From DATNBT01 sp964579765 (lineage in GTDB: Bacteria; Acidobacteriota; Vicinamibacteria; Vicinamibacterales; CAVVIG01), in the NCBI GenBank assembly GCA_964579765.1, contig CAZOIK010000194.1, positions 1 to 5,785 of the forward strand: a stretch of DNA of 5,785 nucleotides. Reading direction: 5' to 3'. Position 1 is the first letter of the stretch. Each line of letters starts with the position of its first letter. Below the pieces are notes generated by a model, which worked only from the letters and a program-made list of their open reading frames with translations, did no database searches and was not told the DNA's origin. Shown here piece by piece: positions 1 through 5,785 of the stretch. The translations under genes were made by a program, and so were the position numbers.

Positions 1-511
1 TCAGCTTCAAGGTTGACGCCGCTTCTTTCATCGACTTGCCGGCCGCCAGCTCCTGCAGGACGGCCCGCTGCCGGGGCGTGAGCGCCTCGGCCGCCGCGGC
101 GGGCTTGGGCTGCGAGAGCTCCTGGATTGCGGAGCCGGCCAGCGCGAGCGTCACGTACGACGTCCCGCGCAAGACGGCGCGCACGGCCTCGAGCAGTTCC
201 GAGACGCTGGAGGACTTGAGGACGAACGCGGAGGCGCCGCGGCGGAACGCCTCGGCCGCCGTCGCGGCATCGTCCCACATCGTGACGACGACGATGCGCG
301 CGTGCGGCGAGCGGCGATGGATCTGCTCGACGAGCGCCAGCCCGCCAGGCATCTGCATCGGGAGCCCTTGCAGGACGACGTCCGGATGGAGCCGCAGGAC
401 GTCGTCGGCGAGCCCCTGCAAGTCGTCCGTGACGTGCAGGATCTCGAATTCCGATTCGAGCAGGCTCGCGAGCGCCTCGGCGAACAGGAGATGTTCGTCG
501 CCGATGATCAC
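1..511 (-). CDS. NarL/LuxR-type response regulator with a degenerate receiver (3' end cut by window)
   Basis: Reading leftward, the frame encodes a receiver domain followed by the start of a LuxR/GerE helix-turn-helix. Numbered from the furthest upstream possible start (TTG at 544), the receiver opens with VIIGDEHLLF (acidic pair D16/E17), keeps the switch Thr (T88 in VVVTMWDD) and the conserved Lys (K110 in AFVLKSS). The DNA-binding domain begins at L155 with LTPRQRAVLQELAAGKSMKEAA and is cut off at the window edge. Proteins of this family usually bind promoter DNA after Asp phosphorylation by a histidine kinase. Here the strand holding the acceptor Asp reads PDVVLQGLPMQMPGG, where PDVVLLDLxMP is usual, so Gly (G60) occupies the Asp site. 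I prefer the GTG start at 511: it sits just before the receiver core, has AAGG nine bases upstream (521-524), and a promoter-like element would place the transcript start near 544. TTG at 544 is the alternative. No partner kinase is visible. Confidence 0.9.
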   Translation of the reverse strand, partial: MIIGDEHLLFAEALASLLESEFEILHVTDDLQGLADDVLRLHPDVVLQGLPMQMPGGLALVEQIHRRSPHARIVVVTMWDDAATAAEAFRRGASAFVLKSSSVSELLEAVRAVLRGTSYVTLALAGSAIQELSQPKPAAAAEALTPRQRAVLQELAAGKSMKEAASTLKL

Positions 512-550
512 GCTCGGTCGCCTTGCGGCGAGTGTCGCGCTCAAGAGGCG

Positions 551-580
551 ACTATACCTGAGAACCCGTAATGAAGTCAG
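551..580 (-). promoter_or_regulatory. Putative sigma70-like promoter of the response regulator gene
   Basis: On the minus strand, CTGACT (575-580, four of six matches to TTGACA) is followed after 18 bases by TATAGT (551-556, five of six matches to TATAAT). Transcription would begin near 544, leaving a leader of about 33 bases before the GTG at 511 and including the AAGG at 521-524. This is motif matching only, and sigma-factor preferences in the likely host phylum are not well defined. Confidence 0.4.
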
Positions 581-643
581 TGACGGATTCCCGGCAGGGC
601 AAGACCCCAGTCGATGAGGCGAACCTGCACGAGCGCGCGCGGC

Positions 644-1162
644 CTAGAACTGGTAGTCGGTCGGCGTGATCCCTTTCGCGCGCAGGTACATCTCCGCGGA
701 CGCGCGGTGGTGCGTCGTGTGATCGAGCAGGAACATCAGCAGATCGACGCCGGTCATCGCGCCCTCGCCGCTCGAGTACGTCTTCGCGATCTGCGCCGGC
801 GTCAGCTTCGACACCGTGGCGATCGACTGGTCGAACGACTGGCGCACGAACGCGATGACGTCCTTCTTGGTCATCGACGCCGGCTTCGAGGGCCGCGGCC
901 GCTCGTTCGTGAACGGCGCCAGCAGCTGCGGCTGTTCGCTGGCCAGATGCACCATCTGTTCGGCGAAACTCATCTGCGGCGGCGTGAGCTTGAACCCGTA
1001 GTCGGCGTCGGGCATCTGCTCCGCCACTCTCAGCGTGAAGTCGCGCGACGTCGTGAGGTGCTTGAGGACGGCAGCTTTGACGTCGGCCTGGGCACGCGCG
1101 GGCGCACTCACGAGCAGCAACGAGGCGCAGGCACACAGAGCCGTCAGCAGTCTGATTCGCAT
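644..1162 (-). CDS. Exported DinB-like (DinB/YfiT four-helix) protein
   Basis: This is a 172-residue protein with an N-terminal signal peptide: MRIR, then a hydrophobic core LLTALCACASLLLVSAP, then ARAQA, with likely cleavage after A26. The mature part matches the DinB/YfiT four-helix bundle: a helix ending in MSFAEQMVHLASEQ (H72) and the hallmark LLDHTTHHRASAEMYLR (H148, H152). These give the H...HxxxH set that binds a divalent metal in this superfamily. Members include thiol-dependent transferases and many proteins of unknown function, so no substrate can be named. Most DinB proteins are cytoplasmic; exported ones recur in soil phyla. An in-frame GTG at 1201 would add 13 residues before the signal peptide, so the ATG at 1162 is preferred. 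No strong ribosome-binding site precedes it. The gene lies 133 bp upstream of the response regulator start on the same strand; operon membership is unclear. Confidence 0.87.
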   Translation of the reverse strand: MRIRLLTALCACASLLLVSAPARAQADVKAAVLKHLTTSRDFTLRVAEQMPDADYGFKLTPPQMSFAEQMVHLASEQPQLLAPFTNERPRPSKPASMTKKDVIAFVRQSFDQSIATVSKLTPAQIAKTYSSGEGAMTGVDLLMFLLDHTTHHRASAEMYLRAKGITPTDYQF

Positions 1163-1211
1163 GGCGTCAGGATACTGCAGAAGTGGAGCGCAAGCTCTCA
1201 CAGTATGTAGT

Positions 1212-1229
1212 GCGGACCTTCAGGTCCGC
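1212..1229. repeat. Perfect 18-base intergenic palindrome, probably a dispersed repeat
   Basis: GCGGACCTTCAGGTCCGC is an exact inverted repeat. As RNA it can form a seven-pair GC-rich stem closed by a four-base loop (UUCA on plus, UGAA on minus). It lies 18 bp past the stop of the zinc-ribbon gene and about 50 bp before the DinB-like gene, both read leftward. No T-run follows on the minus strand, so it is not a typical intrinsic terminator. From memory, GGACC..GGTCC palindromes like this recur between genes in Acidobacteriota genomes. Only one copy is present here, so the dispersed-repeat call is inference. Confidence 0.55.
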
Positions 1230-1247
1230 CTGACCGCGAAAACGCTC

Positions 1248-1508
1248 TCAGTGGATGGTTTCCTGACGGCGGCGCTGACGGCGCCGGCGATCGCCGTCGG
1301 CGGGTGGATCCTGGCGCCTGGCGTCGCGGCGATCGAAGTGCGGGCGCTCGGTCATTTCCTGGTCGTCGGCCGTGGACACCAGCGTCCGGTTGCTCGTGCC
1401 ATCGACCACCATTTCGAGCCGACAGACCTCGCACCGGTAGTGCGGGTCGTGCGCGCCGTCGTCGGCCAGACGGATTTCTGTGCGGCAGCCGGGGCAGTAC
1501 CAGGGCAC
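1248..1508 (-). CDS. Small zinc-ribbon protein with Arg-rich tail
   Basis: This 86-residue protein begins MPWYCPGCRTEIRLAD and has two CxxC knuckles, C5/C8 (CPGC) and C26/C29 (CEVC), separated by 17 residues. That is the ligand set of a single zinc ribbon. The segment YRCEVCRLEMVVDG resembles small conserved uncharacterised proteins I recall from Acidobacteriota, where a ribbon of about 45 residues is followed by a variable tail. The tail here (about residues 47-86) is polar, with an RRRRQRRRQ cluster near the C-terminus, suggesting a disordered part that could touch nucleic acid; this is inference. The start is GTG at 1508, immediately before the conserved ribbon, with no clear ribosome-binding site. 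It is divergent from the quinoprotein gene across 82 bp. The end of the tail may not be conserved. The function is unknown. Confidence 0.7.
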   Translation of the reverse strand: MPWYCPGCRTEIRLADDGAHDPHYRCEVCRLEMVVDGTSNRTLVSTADDQEMTERPHFDRRDARRQDPPADGDRRRRQRRRQETIH

Positions 1509-1560
1509 GCCGCCAGAGCGTTGCGAACAGTGTGCCAGGGCGCCGCGATCGACTCCCGGC

Positions 1561-1583
1561 TAGAATGGGCGCCGGCCCAAAGG
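1561..1583 (+). promoter_or_regulatory. TAGAAT -10-like box and AAAGG ribosome-binding site of the quinoprotein gene
   Basis: TAGAAT at 1561-1566 matches five of six bases of the -10 consensus; no good -35 box lies 16-18 bases upstream. AAAGG at 1579-1583 lies seven bases before the ATG at 1591, which is good Shine-Dalgarno spacing and supports that start. A short inverted repeat, TGGGC-GCCG-GCCCA (1566-1579), lies between them and may be chance in this GC-rich DNA. The ribosome-binding site is more secure than the promoter. Confidence 0.45.
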
Positions 1584-1590
1584 CACATTC

Positions 1591-3315
1591 ATGCACAGAA
1601 AATTGTGGACGCTCGGCGTCGTCTCGCTGCTGCTCGTCCTGACGTTCGACACGCGAGGTCAGGTGCGCGCGTTCAGGCCCGTGACCGACGCGATGCTCGA
1701 GCATCCCGACGCCGGCGACTGGCTGCACTGGCGGCGGACGCTGGACGGATGGGCCCACAGCCCGCTGGATCAGATCACGACGAAGAACGCGTCGCGCCTG
1801 CAGCTCGTCTGGGGCTGGACGCTCGCGCCCGGCGTCAGCGAGCCTGGGCCCGTCGTCCACGACGGCGTGATGTACGTGCCGCAGGCCTCCGGCATCGTCC
1901 ACGCGTTGGACGCGGCAACGGGCGATCTCCTCTGGGAGTACAAGCACACGTTCGAGCGCTCGCCCGACGTCAGCCTGCCGAGTCGGCTGCGGTCCATCGC
2001 CATCGCCGGCGACAAGGTGATCCTCGCGACGCCGAACGCGCACCTCGTCGCGCTCGACGCGCGAACCGGCAAGGTGCTGTGGGATCACACCGTGGCGGAC
2101 GAGACGCTCGGCTATCGCTACACCAGCGGCCCGATCGTCGTGAGGGGGACGATCATCGCCGGCATGACCGGATGCGAGCGCTACAAGAACGACGTGTGCT
2201 TCATCTCGGCGCACGATCTGCAGACCGGGCGCGAGCTGTGGCGCGTCTCGACGATTGCGCGTCCGGGCGAACCGGGCGGCGACACGTGGGGCGACCTGCC
2301 GCTGACGCGGCGAGCCGGCGGCGACGCGTGGATTCCGGGGAGCTACGATCCGCAGACGAATCTCGTCTACTGGTCGGTGGCGCAGGCCAAGCCGTGGGCG
2401 CGGCTGTCACGCGGCACCGACGGCGACGCGCTGTACACGAACAGCACGCTCGCGATCGATCCCGCGACCGGGACGGTCGCGTGGTATCACCAGTTCATTC
2501 CCGGCGAGACCAACGATCAGGACGAAGTCTTCGAAAGCGTGCTCGTCGATCGCGGCGGCCGCCGATCGCTCTACAAGATGGGCAAGCTCGGCATCCTGTG
2601 GCAGGTCGATCGCACCAACGGCGCGTTCGTCGCGGCGCACGATCTCGGCTACCAGAACCTCGTGAACGTGGACACGACGACGGGCAAGGCCGTCTATCGA
2701 CCCGGCCGGCTGCCGACGGCCGGCGTCGAGTTCGAGTTCTGCCCCGACATCCAGGGCGTACGCGGCTGGCACGCGATGTCGTACGACCCGGCCACGCACG
2801 CGCTGCTGATTCCGATTCATCCCGCGTGTCAGACGGCGACGTACTTCGACCACGTCGAACACGAGAACCTCGACGTGCCGACCGTTTACGGCAACAACCC
2901 GCGTTACAACGGGTATCGCGGCGGACCGTCGCACCGGCATCCGAAGATGCCGGACGCGGCGGGCGCGCTCATCGCGATGGACGTGGACACCGGGCGCGTG
3001 CGCTGGCAGTTTCCGATGCACGCCGCGCCGTCGATCTCGACGCTGACGACGGCCGGCGGCATCACGGTGAGCGGCGACGCGGACCGAAACCTGTACGTGC
3101 ACGACACCGCGACCGGCACGGCGCTGTTCCACACGCGCCTGCCCGCGCCGCTCGACGGCTCCGCGATCACCTACGCCGTCGGCGGCCGGCAGTACATCGC
3201 GGTCTCGACCAGGGGGTCCGGACGCCGTCCGGGCAACGCGATCTACGTCTTCGCGCTGCCGGACGATCTCAGGTCGTCGGCTTCGGCGCGGACTCCGCGC
3301 CAGGCGGTTCGCTGA
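1591..3315 (+). CDS. Exported PQQ-dependent dehydrogenase-like beta-propeller protein
   Basis: This 574-residue protein has a signal-like N-terminus (MHRKLW then a hydrophobic stretch V10-F19; cleavage site unclear) and an eight-bladed quinoprotein propeller. Visible marks are DWLHWRRTLDGWAHSPLDQI (43-62), repeated blade motifs such as VHALDAATGDLLWEY (103-117), VALDARTGKVLW (153-164) and AIDPATGTVAWYHQF (288-302), and a closing YVFALPD. Quinoproteins of this type oxidise alcohols or other substrates in the periplasm using PQQ and a bound metal. D279 in TDGDALYTNS aligns by eye with the catalytic Asp of the usual GDNxYTxS motif. The segment that normally carries the metal-ligand Glu is instead GCERYKNDVCF (C195, E196, C203), and SVAQAKPW (262-269) replaces the usual TGNPSPW. 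This marks a subfamily distinct from MxaF/XoxF. There is no CxxCH heme motif, so electrons would go to a separate carrier. No PQQ synthesis gene or cytochrome is nearby. The substrate is unknown. Confidence 0.9.
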   Translation: MHRKLWTLGVVSLLLVLTFDTRGQVRAFRPVTDAMLEHPDAGDWLHWRRTLDGWAHSPLDQITTKNASRLQLVWGWTLAPGVSEPGPVVHDGVMYVPQASGIVHALDAATGDLLWEYKHTFERSPDVSLPSRLRSIAIAGDKVILATPNAHLVALDARTGKVLWDHTVADETLGYRYTSGPIVVRGTIIAGMTGCERYKNDVCFISAHDLQTGRELWRVSTIARPGEPGGDTWGDLPLTRRAGGDAWIPGSYDPQTNLVYWSVAQAKPWARLSRGTDGDALYTNSTLAIDPATGTVAWYHQFIPGETNDQDEVFESVLVDRGGRRSLYKMGKLGILWQVDRTNGAFVAAHDLGYQNLVNVDTTTGKAVYRPGRLPTAGVEFEFCPDIQGVRGWHAMSYDPATHALLIPIHPACQTATYFDHVEHENLDVPTVYGNNPRYNGYRGGPSHRHPKMPDAAGALIAMDVDTGRVRWQFPMHAAPSISTLTTAGGITVSGDADRNLYVHDTATGTALFHTRLPAPLDGSAITYAVGGRQYIAVSTRGSGRRPGNAIYVFALPDDLRSSASARTPRQAVR

Positions 3316-3880
3316 ACGGGTCCACGGGAATGCGCTCGTAGCGCACCTCGAGGATCTGCAGGTGCTCGGTGCTGCCGGGCGCGTGCAGGACGACGCGATC
3401 GCCGGGAGCAGACTTCATCAACGCGCGCGCCAGCGGCGACACCCAGCTGATGTGGCCGCGGTCGAGATCCACTTCGTCACGGCCGACAATCCTGACGAGC
3501 CGCTCCACGCCCGCGGCGTTCGCATAGCGCACGGTCGCGCCGAAGAAGACCTGCGTCGCCGCCCGTCCCGCGCGCGGCGCCTCCGGGTTGACGACCTCGG
3601 CGGCGTCGATTCGTTTCGTGAGATAGCGAATGCGCGAGTCGATGTGCCGCAGCCGGCGTTTGTTGTACTGGTAGTCGGCGTTCTCGCTGCGATCGCCGTT
3701 GCTCGCCGCCCAGGCGACGACTTTCGTCACCGCCGGCCGTTCCCTGGTGAGCAGAAACCGGTGCTCGTCTCTGAGCCGCTGCAAGCCGCCCGGCGTGATG
3801 TAGTTCTTGACGCCCGCGGCGCGATCGCGGGCGTGCTCGTCGTTCTTTACGTCCGGTCTTCTCGTGAACGACTTGTTCAT
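3269..3880 (-). CDS. greB: Transcript cleavage factor GreB
   Basis: This 203-residue protein belongs to the GreA/GreB family, which enters the RNA polymerase secondary channel and stimulates cleavage of backtracked RNA. Residues 25-95 form the N-terminal coiled coil (KNYITPGGLQRLRDEHRFLL and onward). The tip sequence GDRSENADYQYNKRRL carries the two acidic residues D63 and E66, which correspond to D41 and E44 of E. coli GreA. VFFGATV (111-117), IVGRDEVDLDRGHISWVSPLARALM (131-155) and GDRVVLHAPG form the C-terminal FKBP-like domain. GDRSENADYQYNK and VFFGA resemble GreB more than GreA. It is longer than the usual GreB of about 160 residues: a polar leader of about 24 residues (MNKSFTRRPD...) and a tail of about 20 residues after EVRYERIP. 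The ATG at 3880 is preferred over a TTG at 3898 because MNKSFT resembles the MSKAFT start common in this group. It lies 64 bp downstream of the beta-helix gene on the same strand. Confidence 0.93.
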   Translation of the reverse strand: MNKSFTRRPDVKNDEHARDRAAGVKNYITPGGLQRLRDEHRFLLTRERPAVTKVVAWAASNGDRSENADYQYNKRRLRHIDSRIRYLTKRIDAAEVVNPEAPRAGRAATQVFFGATVRYANAAGVERLVRIVGRDEVDLDRGHISWVSPLARALMKSAPGDRVVLHAPGSTEHLQILEVRYERIPVDPFSEPPGAESAPKPTT

Positions 3881-3944
3881 CCGGTCGAGTCTATTCAATC
3901 ACGATCGCCCGGAATCGCCGTAATGAGCTCGAGAAGCTGGCTGC

Positions 3945-5785
3945 TTACCGGCTGGCCTGGAGGCTGGCTCCTCCACCAGGGCCGCTCTCAGGGCCGCTGC
4001 CAAGGACGTCACCGCTGGAGACAAGCTTGACCCACAGCGAGCCGTTGCCCTTGTAGTACGAGGTGGCGCTGGCCTTGCGCAGTGCATCCAGGCTGCTCTG
4101 CTCCGTGCCCGACGCGGCAGTGGTGAATCCCGGCAGCTCGAACATCACCCACGAGCCGCGATCCAGTTCCTTCACGCTGAGTGAGAGGGACGGCCGTTCG
4201 GTGGTCACCTTGATCTCGGCGCCCGCTCGTACGTTGGTTTCTCCAGTGACGCGGAGGTCCTTGCCGTTGCGGCTGAGAACGATCGGCGGCCCCGCCGGTG
4301 GAGGGGCGCCCAGGACCCCGTTTCTGGGGCCAACGAGAACACCACCGCGGCCACTCCTGCCCCTGCCAGCGCCACGACCACCACCGCCGGCGGGGGCGGC
4401 GACAGTCATGCGCCCGACGTCGCCCTTGCACACCGCAGCGTTCCACGTCGGCTTGATCTCGCAGCCCTCGTCGATGGCGATTCCGTCGTTGTCGTCGTTG
4501 ATCAGAATGAAGGAGTTCGGGACGCCGTCTACCGAGCCGTCCACGTCGTGGAAGACCGAGGTCTTATAGCTCCCATTGCCGTAGTCGTCGTTGCTCCACT
4601 TGTATTCCATCGGCGGGAAATACACCGGCTTGGCGTTGACGAATTTCGCGCGCTGCACGGTGTTGTTGGAGCTCATGCCGAAGCTGGTATACAGCAGGTA
4701 GGAGATCGCTCCCGTTTTGCGCGTGGCGTTGTCCTGAAAATTGACGAAGGTATCGTTGTCCAGTTCGTGATGGTAGTCGTAGAACTCGTAGCCGCGGATC
4801 GGGAAGTCCGCGACTTCAGGCTCCGGCAAACTGCGGCCGTACGCCATTTCCGCCGGCGTCCTGGGGTTGCCGACGTTCTCGGTTTCGCCGACGAACAGCG
4901 AGTCAACCACCCGTGACGTATACGCGGAACGACCGAAGTTGCCGGACGCGTGCGTGTAGCCGATGGCGTTGTCGGCCAGCTTCAGGTTCTTGAACAGGTG
5001 CATCTCACCGCGGGCCCAGATGCCGCTGTTGCGGTTCTTGTAGCTCGTGAAATCCTCGATGACCGACGCCACTTGAGGGCTGTTCGCGTCAGCGGGATTG
5101 GCAAGGGAAATGTACCCGCCGACGGCGAAATGGCCATCGGCCCTGGGGCCGCGATCCATCATGAAACTGTCGAAGTTCGAATGGGCGGTATTGCCCTTGA
5201 ACTCCCGCACCTGCATTCGACGTGGCCAGGTATTCGCGCTGATCGCCGTGCCTGCGAACTTGCCCGTCGGATGCTCCGGCATGGCGAACCAGAACCCTGT
5301 CGCGTCGGACCCCGCGGCCACGTTGTCGCGGTAGATGTTGTCGGGATTCGTGATCCAGAACGTCGACGCCGTGTTGTCGGACGGGATCAGGATGTCCTTG
5401 GCGTCCTGGCCGGCCGTATTGAAGTTCTTACCGTCCTCGGTCTTGAACGGGCCGAGATCGGTCGGGACGCACGGTTTCCCGTCGGGATGGCACTTGGTGA
5501 GGATGGCGAGGTTGTGGATGAACTGGTTGCCCCTCTCCACCGCGTCTTCCATGAAGTAGCAGTGGCCCACGGTGTTGTAGGTCACGTTGTTCTTGATCAG
5601 CAGGTTGTCGGTGCCGTGCACCGTGACACAGCGGCTGAAGGTGTCGTGGATCGAGGAGTTCTCGACGTACTGCCCCGGTGCGTCACCGTCGATGTGCCAG
5701 TGGATCGGGTAGCGCGCCAGATGCATGTTCTGGCCCATGCGGTTCAATTCGATGCCCGAGATGTACATCTTCGATCCGGCCATCG
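3945..5785 (-). CDS. CEMIP/TMEM2-like right-handed beta-helix protein, C-terminal part (5' end outside window)
   Basis: The frame is open at the right edge; 612 residues are visible (counted from codon 5783-5781) and the true start lies beyond the window. Residues 8-90 closely resemble the parallel beta-helix of CEMIP/TMEM2/PKHD1L1-type proteins with G8 domains: GIELNRMGQNMHLARYPIHW (10-29), then H30, SSIHDTFSRCVTVHG (43-57), and NNVTYNTVGHCYFMEDA (65-81). Animal CEMIP and TMEM2 act in hyaluronan depolymerisation; bacterial relatives are largely uncharacterised, so an extracellular polysaccharide role is only a guess. Helix-like coils continue to about residue 460. A Gly/Arg/Pro-rich linker follows (462-500), then a compact domain (501-600) with SWVMFELPGF, SSLDALRKASATSYYKG and LWVKLV, also known after the helix in this family. 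The protein ends in a Ser-Gly-Pro tail. The signal peptide and G8 domain, if present, would be upstream. Confidence 0.88.
   Translation of the reverse strand, partial: MAGSKMYISGIELNRMGQNMHLARYPIHWHIDGDAPGQYVENSSIHDTFSRCVTVHGTDNLLIKNNVTYNTVGHCYFMEDAVERGNQFIHNLAILTKCHPDGKPCVPTDLGPFKTEDGKNFNTAGQDAKDILIPSDNTASTFWITNPDNIYRDNVAAGSDATGFWFAMPEHPTGKFAGTAISANTWPRRMQVREFKGNTAHSNFDSFMMDRGPRADGHFAVGGYISLANPADANSPQVASVIEDFTSYKNRNSGIWARGEMHLFKNLKLADNAIGYTHASGNFGRSAYTSRVVDSLFVGETENVGNPRTPAEMAYGRSLPEPEVADFPIRGYEFYDYHHELDNDTFVNFQDNATRKTGAISYLLYTSFGMSSNNTVQRAKFVNAKPVYFPPMEYKWSNDDYGNGSYKTSVFHDVDGSVDGVPNSFILINDDNDGIAIDEGCEIKPTWNAAVCKGDVGRMTVAAPAGGGGRGAGRGRSGRGGVLVGPRNGVLGAPPPAGPPIVLSRNGKDLRVTGETNVRAGAEIKVTTERPSLSLSVKELDRGSWVMFELPGFTTAASGTEQSSLDALRKASATSYYKGNGSLWVKLVSSGDVLGSGPESGPGGGASLQASR

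Noticed and set aside
36..617. Plus-strand open frame opposite the response regulator
   Set aside because: It is a Ser/Arg/Ala-rich shadow; the minus frame gives clear receiver and LuxR helix-turn-helix motifs.
1198..2214. Minus-strand open frame of 338 codons opposite the 5' half of the quinoprotein gene
   Set aside because: It has no domain motif and an Arg-rich composition. Its C-terminal RSGGPEGPHYIL is just a translation of the 1212-1229 palindrome.
2407..3132. Minus-strand open frame of 241 codons opposite the quinoprotein gene
   Set aside because: Val/Arg-rich shadow without motifs; the plus frame has propeller blade repeats across the same stretch.
1035..3341. Very long open frame (768 codons) on the plus strand covering the DinB-like start, the zinc-ribbon gene and the quinoprotein gene
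   Set aside because: It runs in a different frame through three well-supported genes, and its translation is Arg/Ala-rich without family motifs, as expected for a GC-rich shadow frame.
3881..3944. Possible promoter or terminator between the beta-helix gene and greB
   Set aside because: Only a weak TAGACT -10-like match close to the start codon, no matching -35 box and no stem with a T-run; not strong enough to call.
3956..3980. Imperfect hairpin near the 3' end of the beta-helix gene, considered as a terminator
   Set aside because: It lies inside the coding region, has a three-base bulge and no following T-run on the minus strand.
4063..4569. Plus-strand open frame opposite the linker region of the beta-helix gene
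   Set aside because: Low-complexity Pro/Arg translation caused by the GC-rich linker on the other strand.
1..5785. A new multi-gene defence, mobile or biosynthetic system
   Set aside because: The genes are functionally unrelated by family and on mixed strands, and no transposase, integrase, nuclease, toxin or modular enzyme is present.

Overview
The window is GC-rich and densely coded. It holds six protein genes, two of them cut by the window edges, and no RNA gene, CRISPR array or recognisable insertion sequence. Long stop-free frames opposite the real genes fit the high GC. The gene mix suggests a soil-type Acidobacteriota (Vicinamibacteria-like) genome: a CEMIP/TMEM2-like beta-helix protein with a Gly/Arg linker, a quinoprotein of the 'VAQAKPW' kind, a secreted DinB-like protein, and an intergenic GGACC..GGTCC palindrome. 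That placement rests on recognition only; there is no marker gene here.

Layout: (1) 1-511, minus strand: 3'-truncated NarL/LuxR-type response regulator whose receiver lacks the phospho-accepting Asp. (2) 644-1162, minus: DinB-like protein with a signal peptide. (3) 1212-1229: perfect 18-base palindrome between two leftward genes. (4) 1248-1508, minus: small zinc-ribbon protein with an Arg-rich tail. (5) 1591-3315, plus: exported PQQ-type beta-propeller dehydrogenase, the only rightward gene, divergent from the zinc-ribbon gene. (6) 3269-3880, minus: GreB-type transcript cleavage factor, overlapping the end of the quinoprotein gene tail to tail by 47 bp. (7) 3945-5785, minus: C-terminal part of a large right-handed beta-helix protein related to the CEMIP/TMEM2/G8 family, with its 5' end outside the window.

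The genes do not form an obvious pathway. The quinoprotein, the DinB-like protein and perhaps the beta-helix protein look exported, while the response regulator and GreB act in the cytoplasm on transcription. I see no convincing new multi-gene system. The best leads are single-gene oddities: the Asp-to-Gly receiver, the bacterial CEMIP-like protein, the cysteine-pair quinoprotein and the convergent gene overlap. All gaps between genes are under 100 bp.
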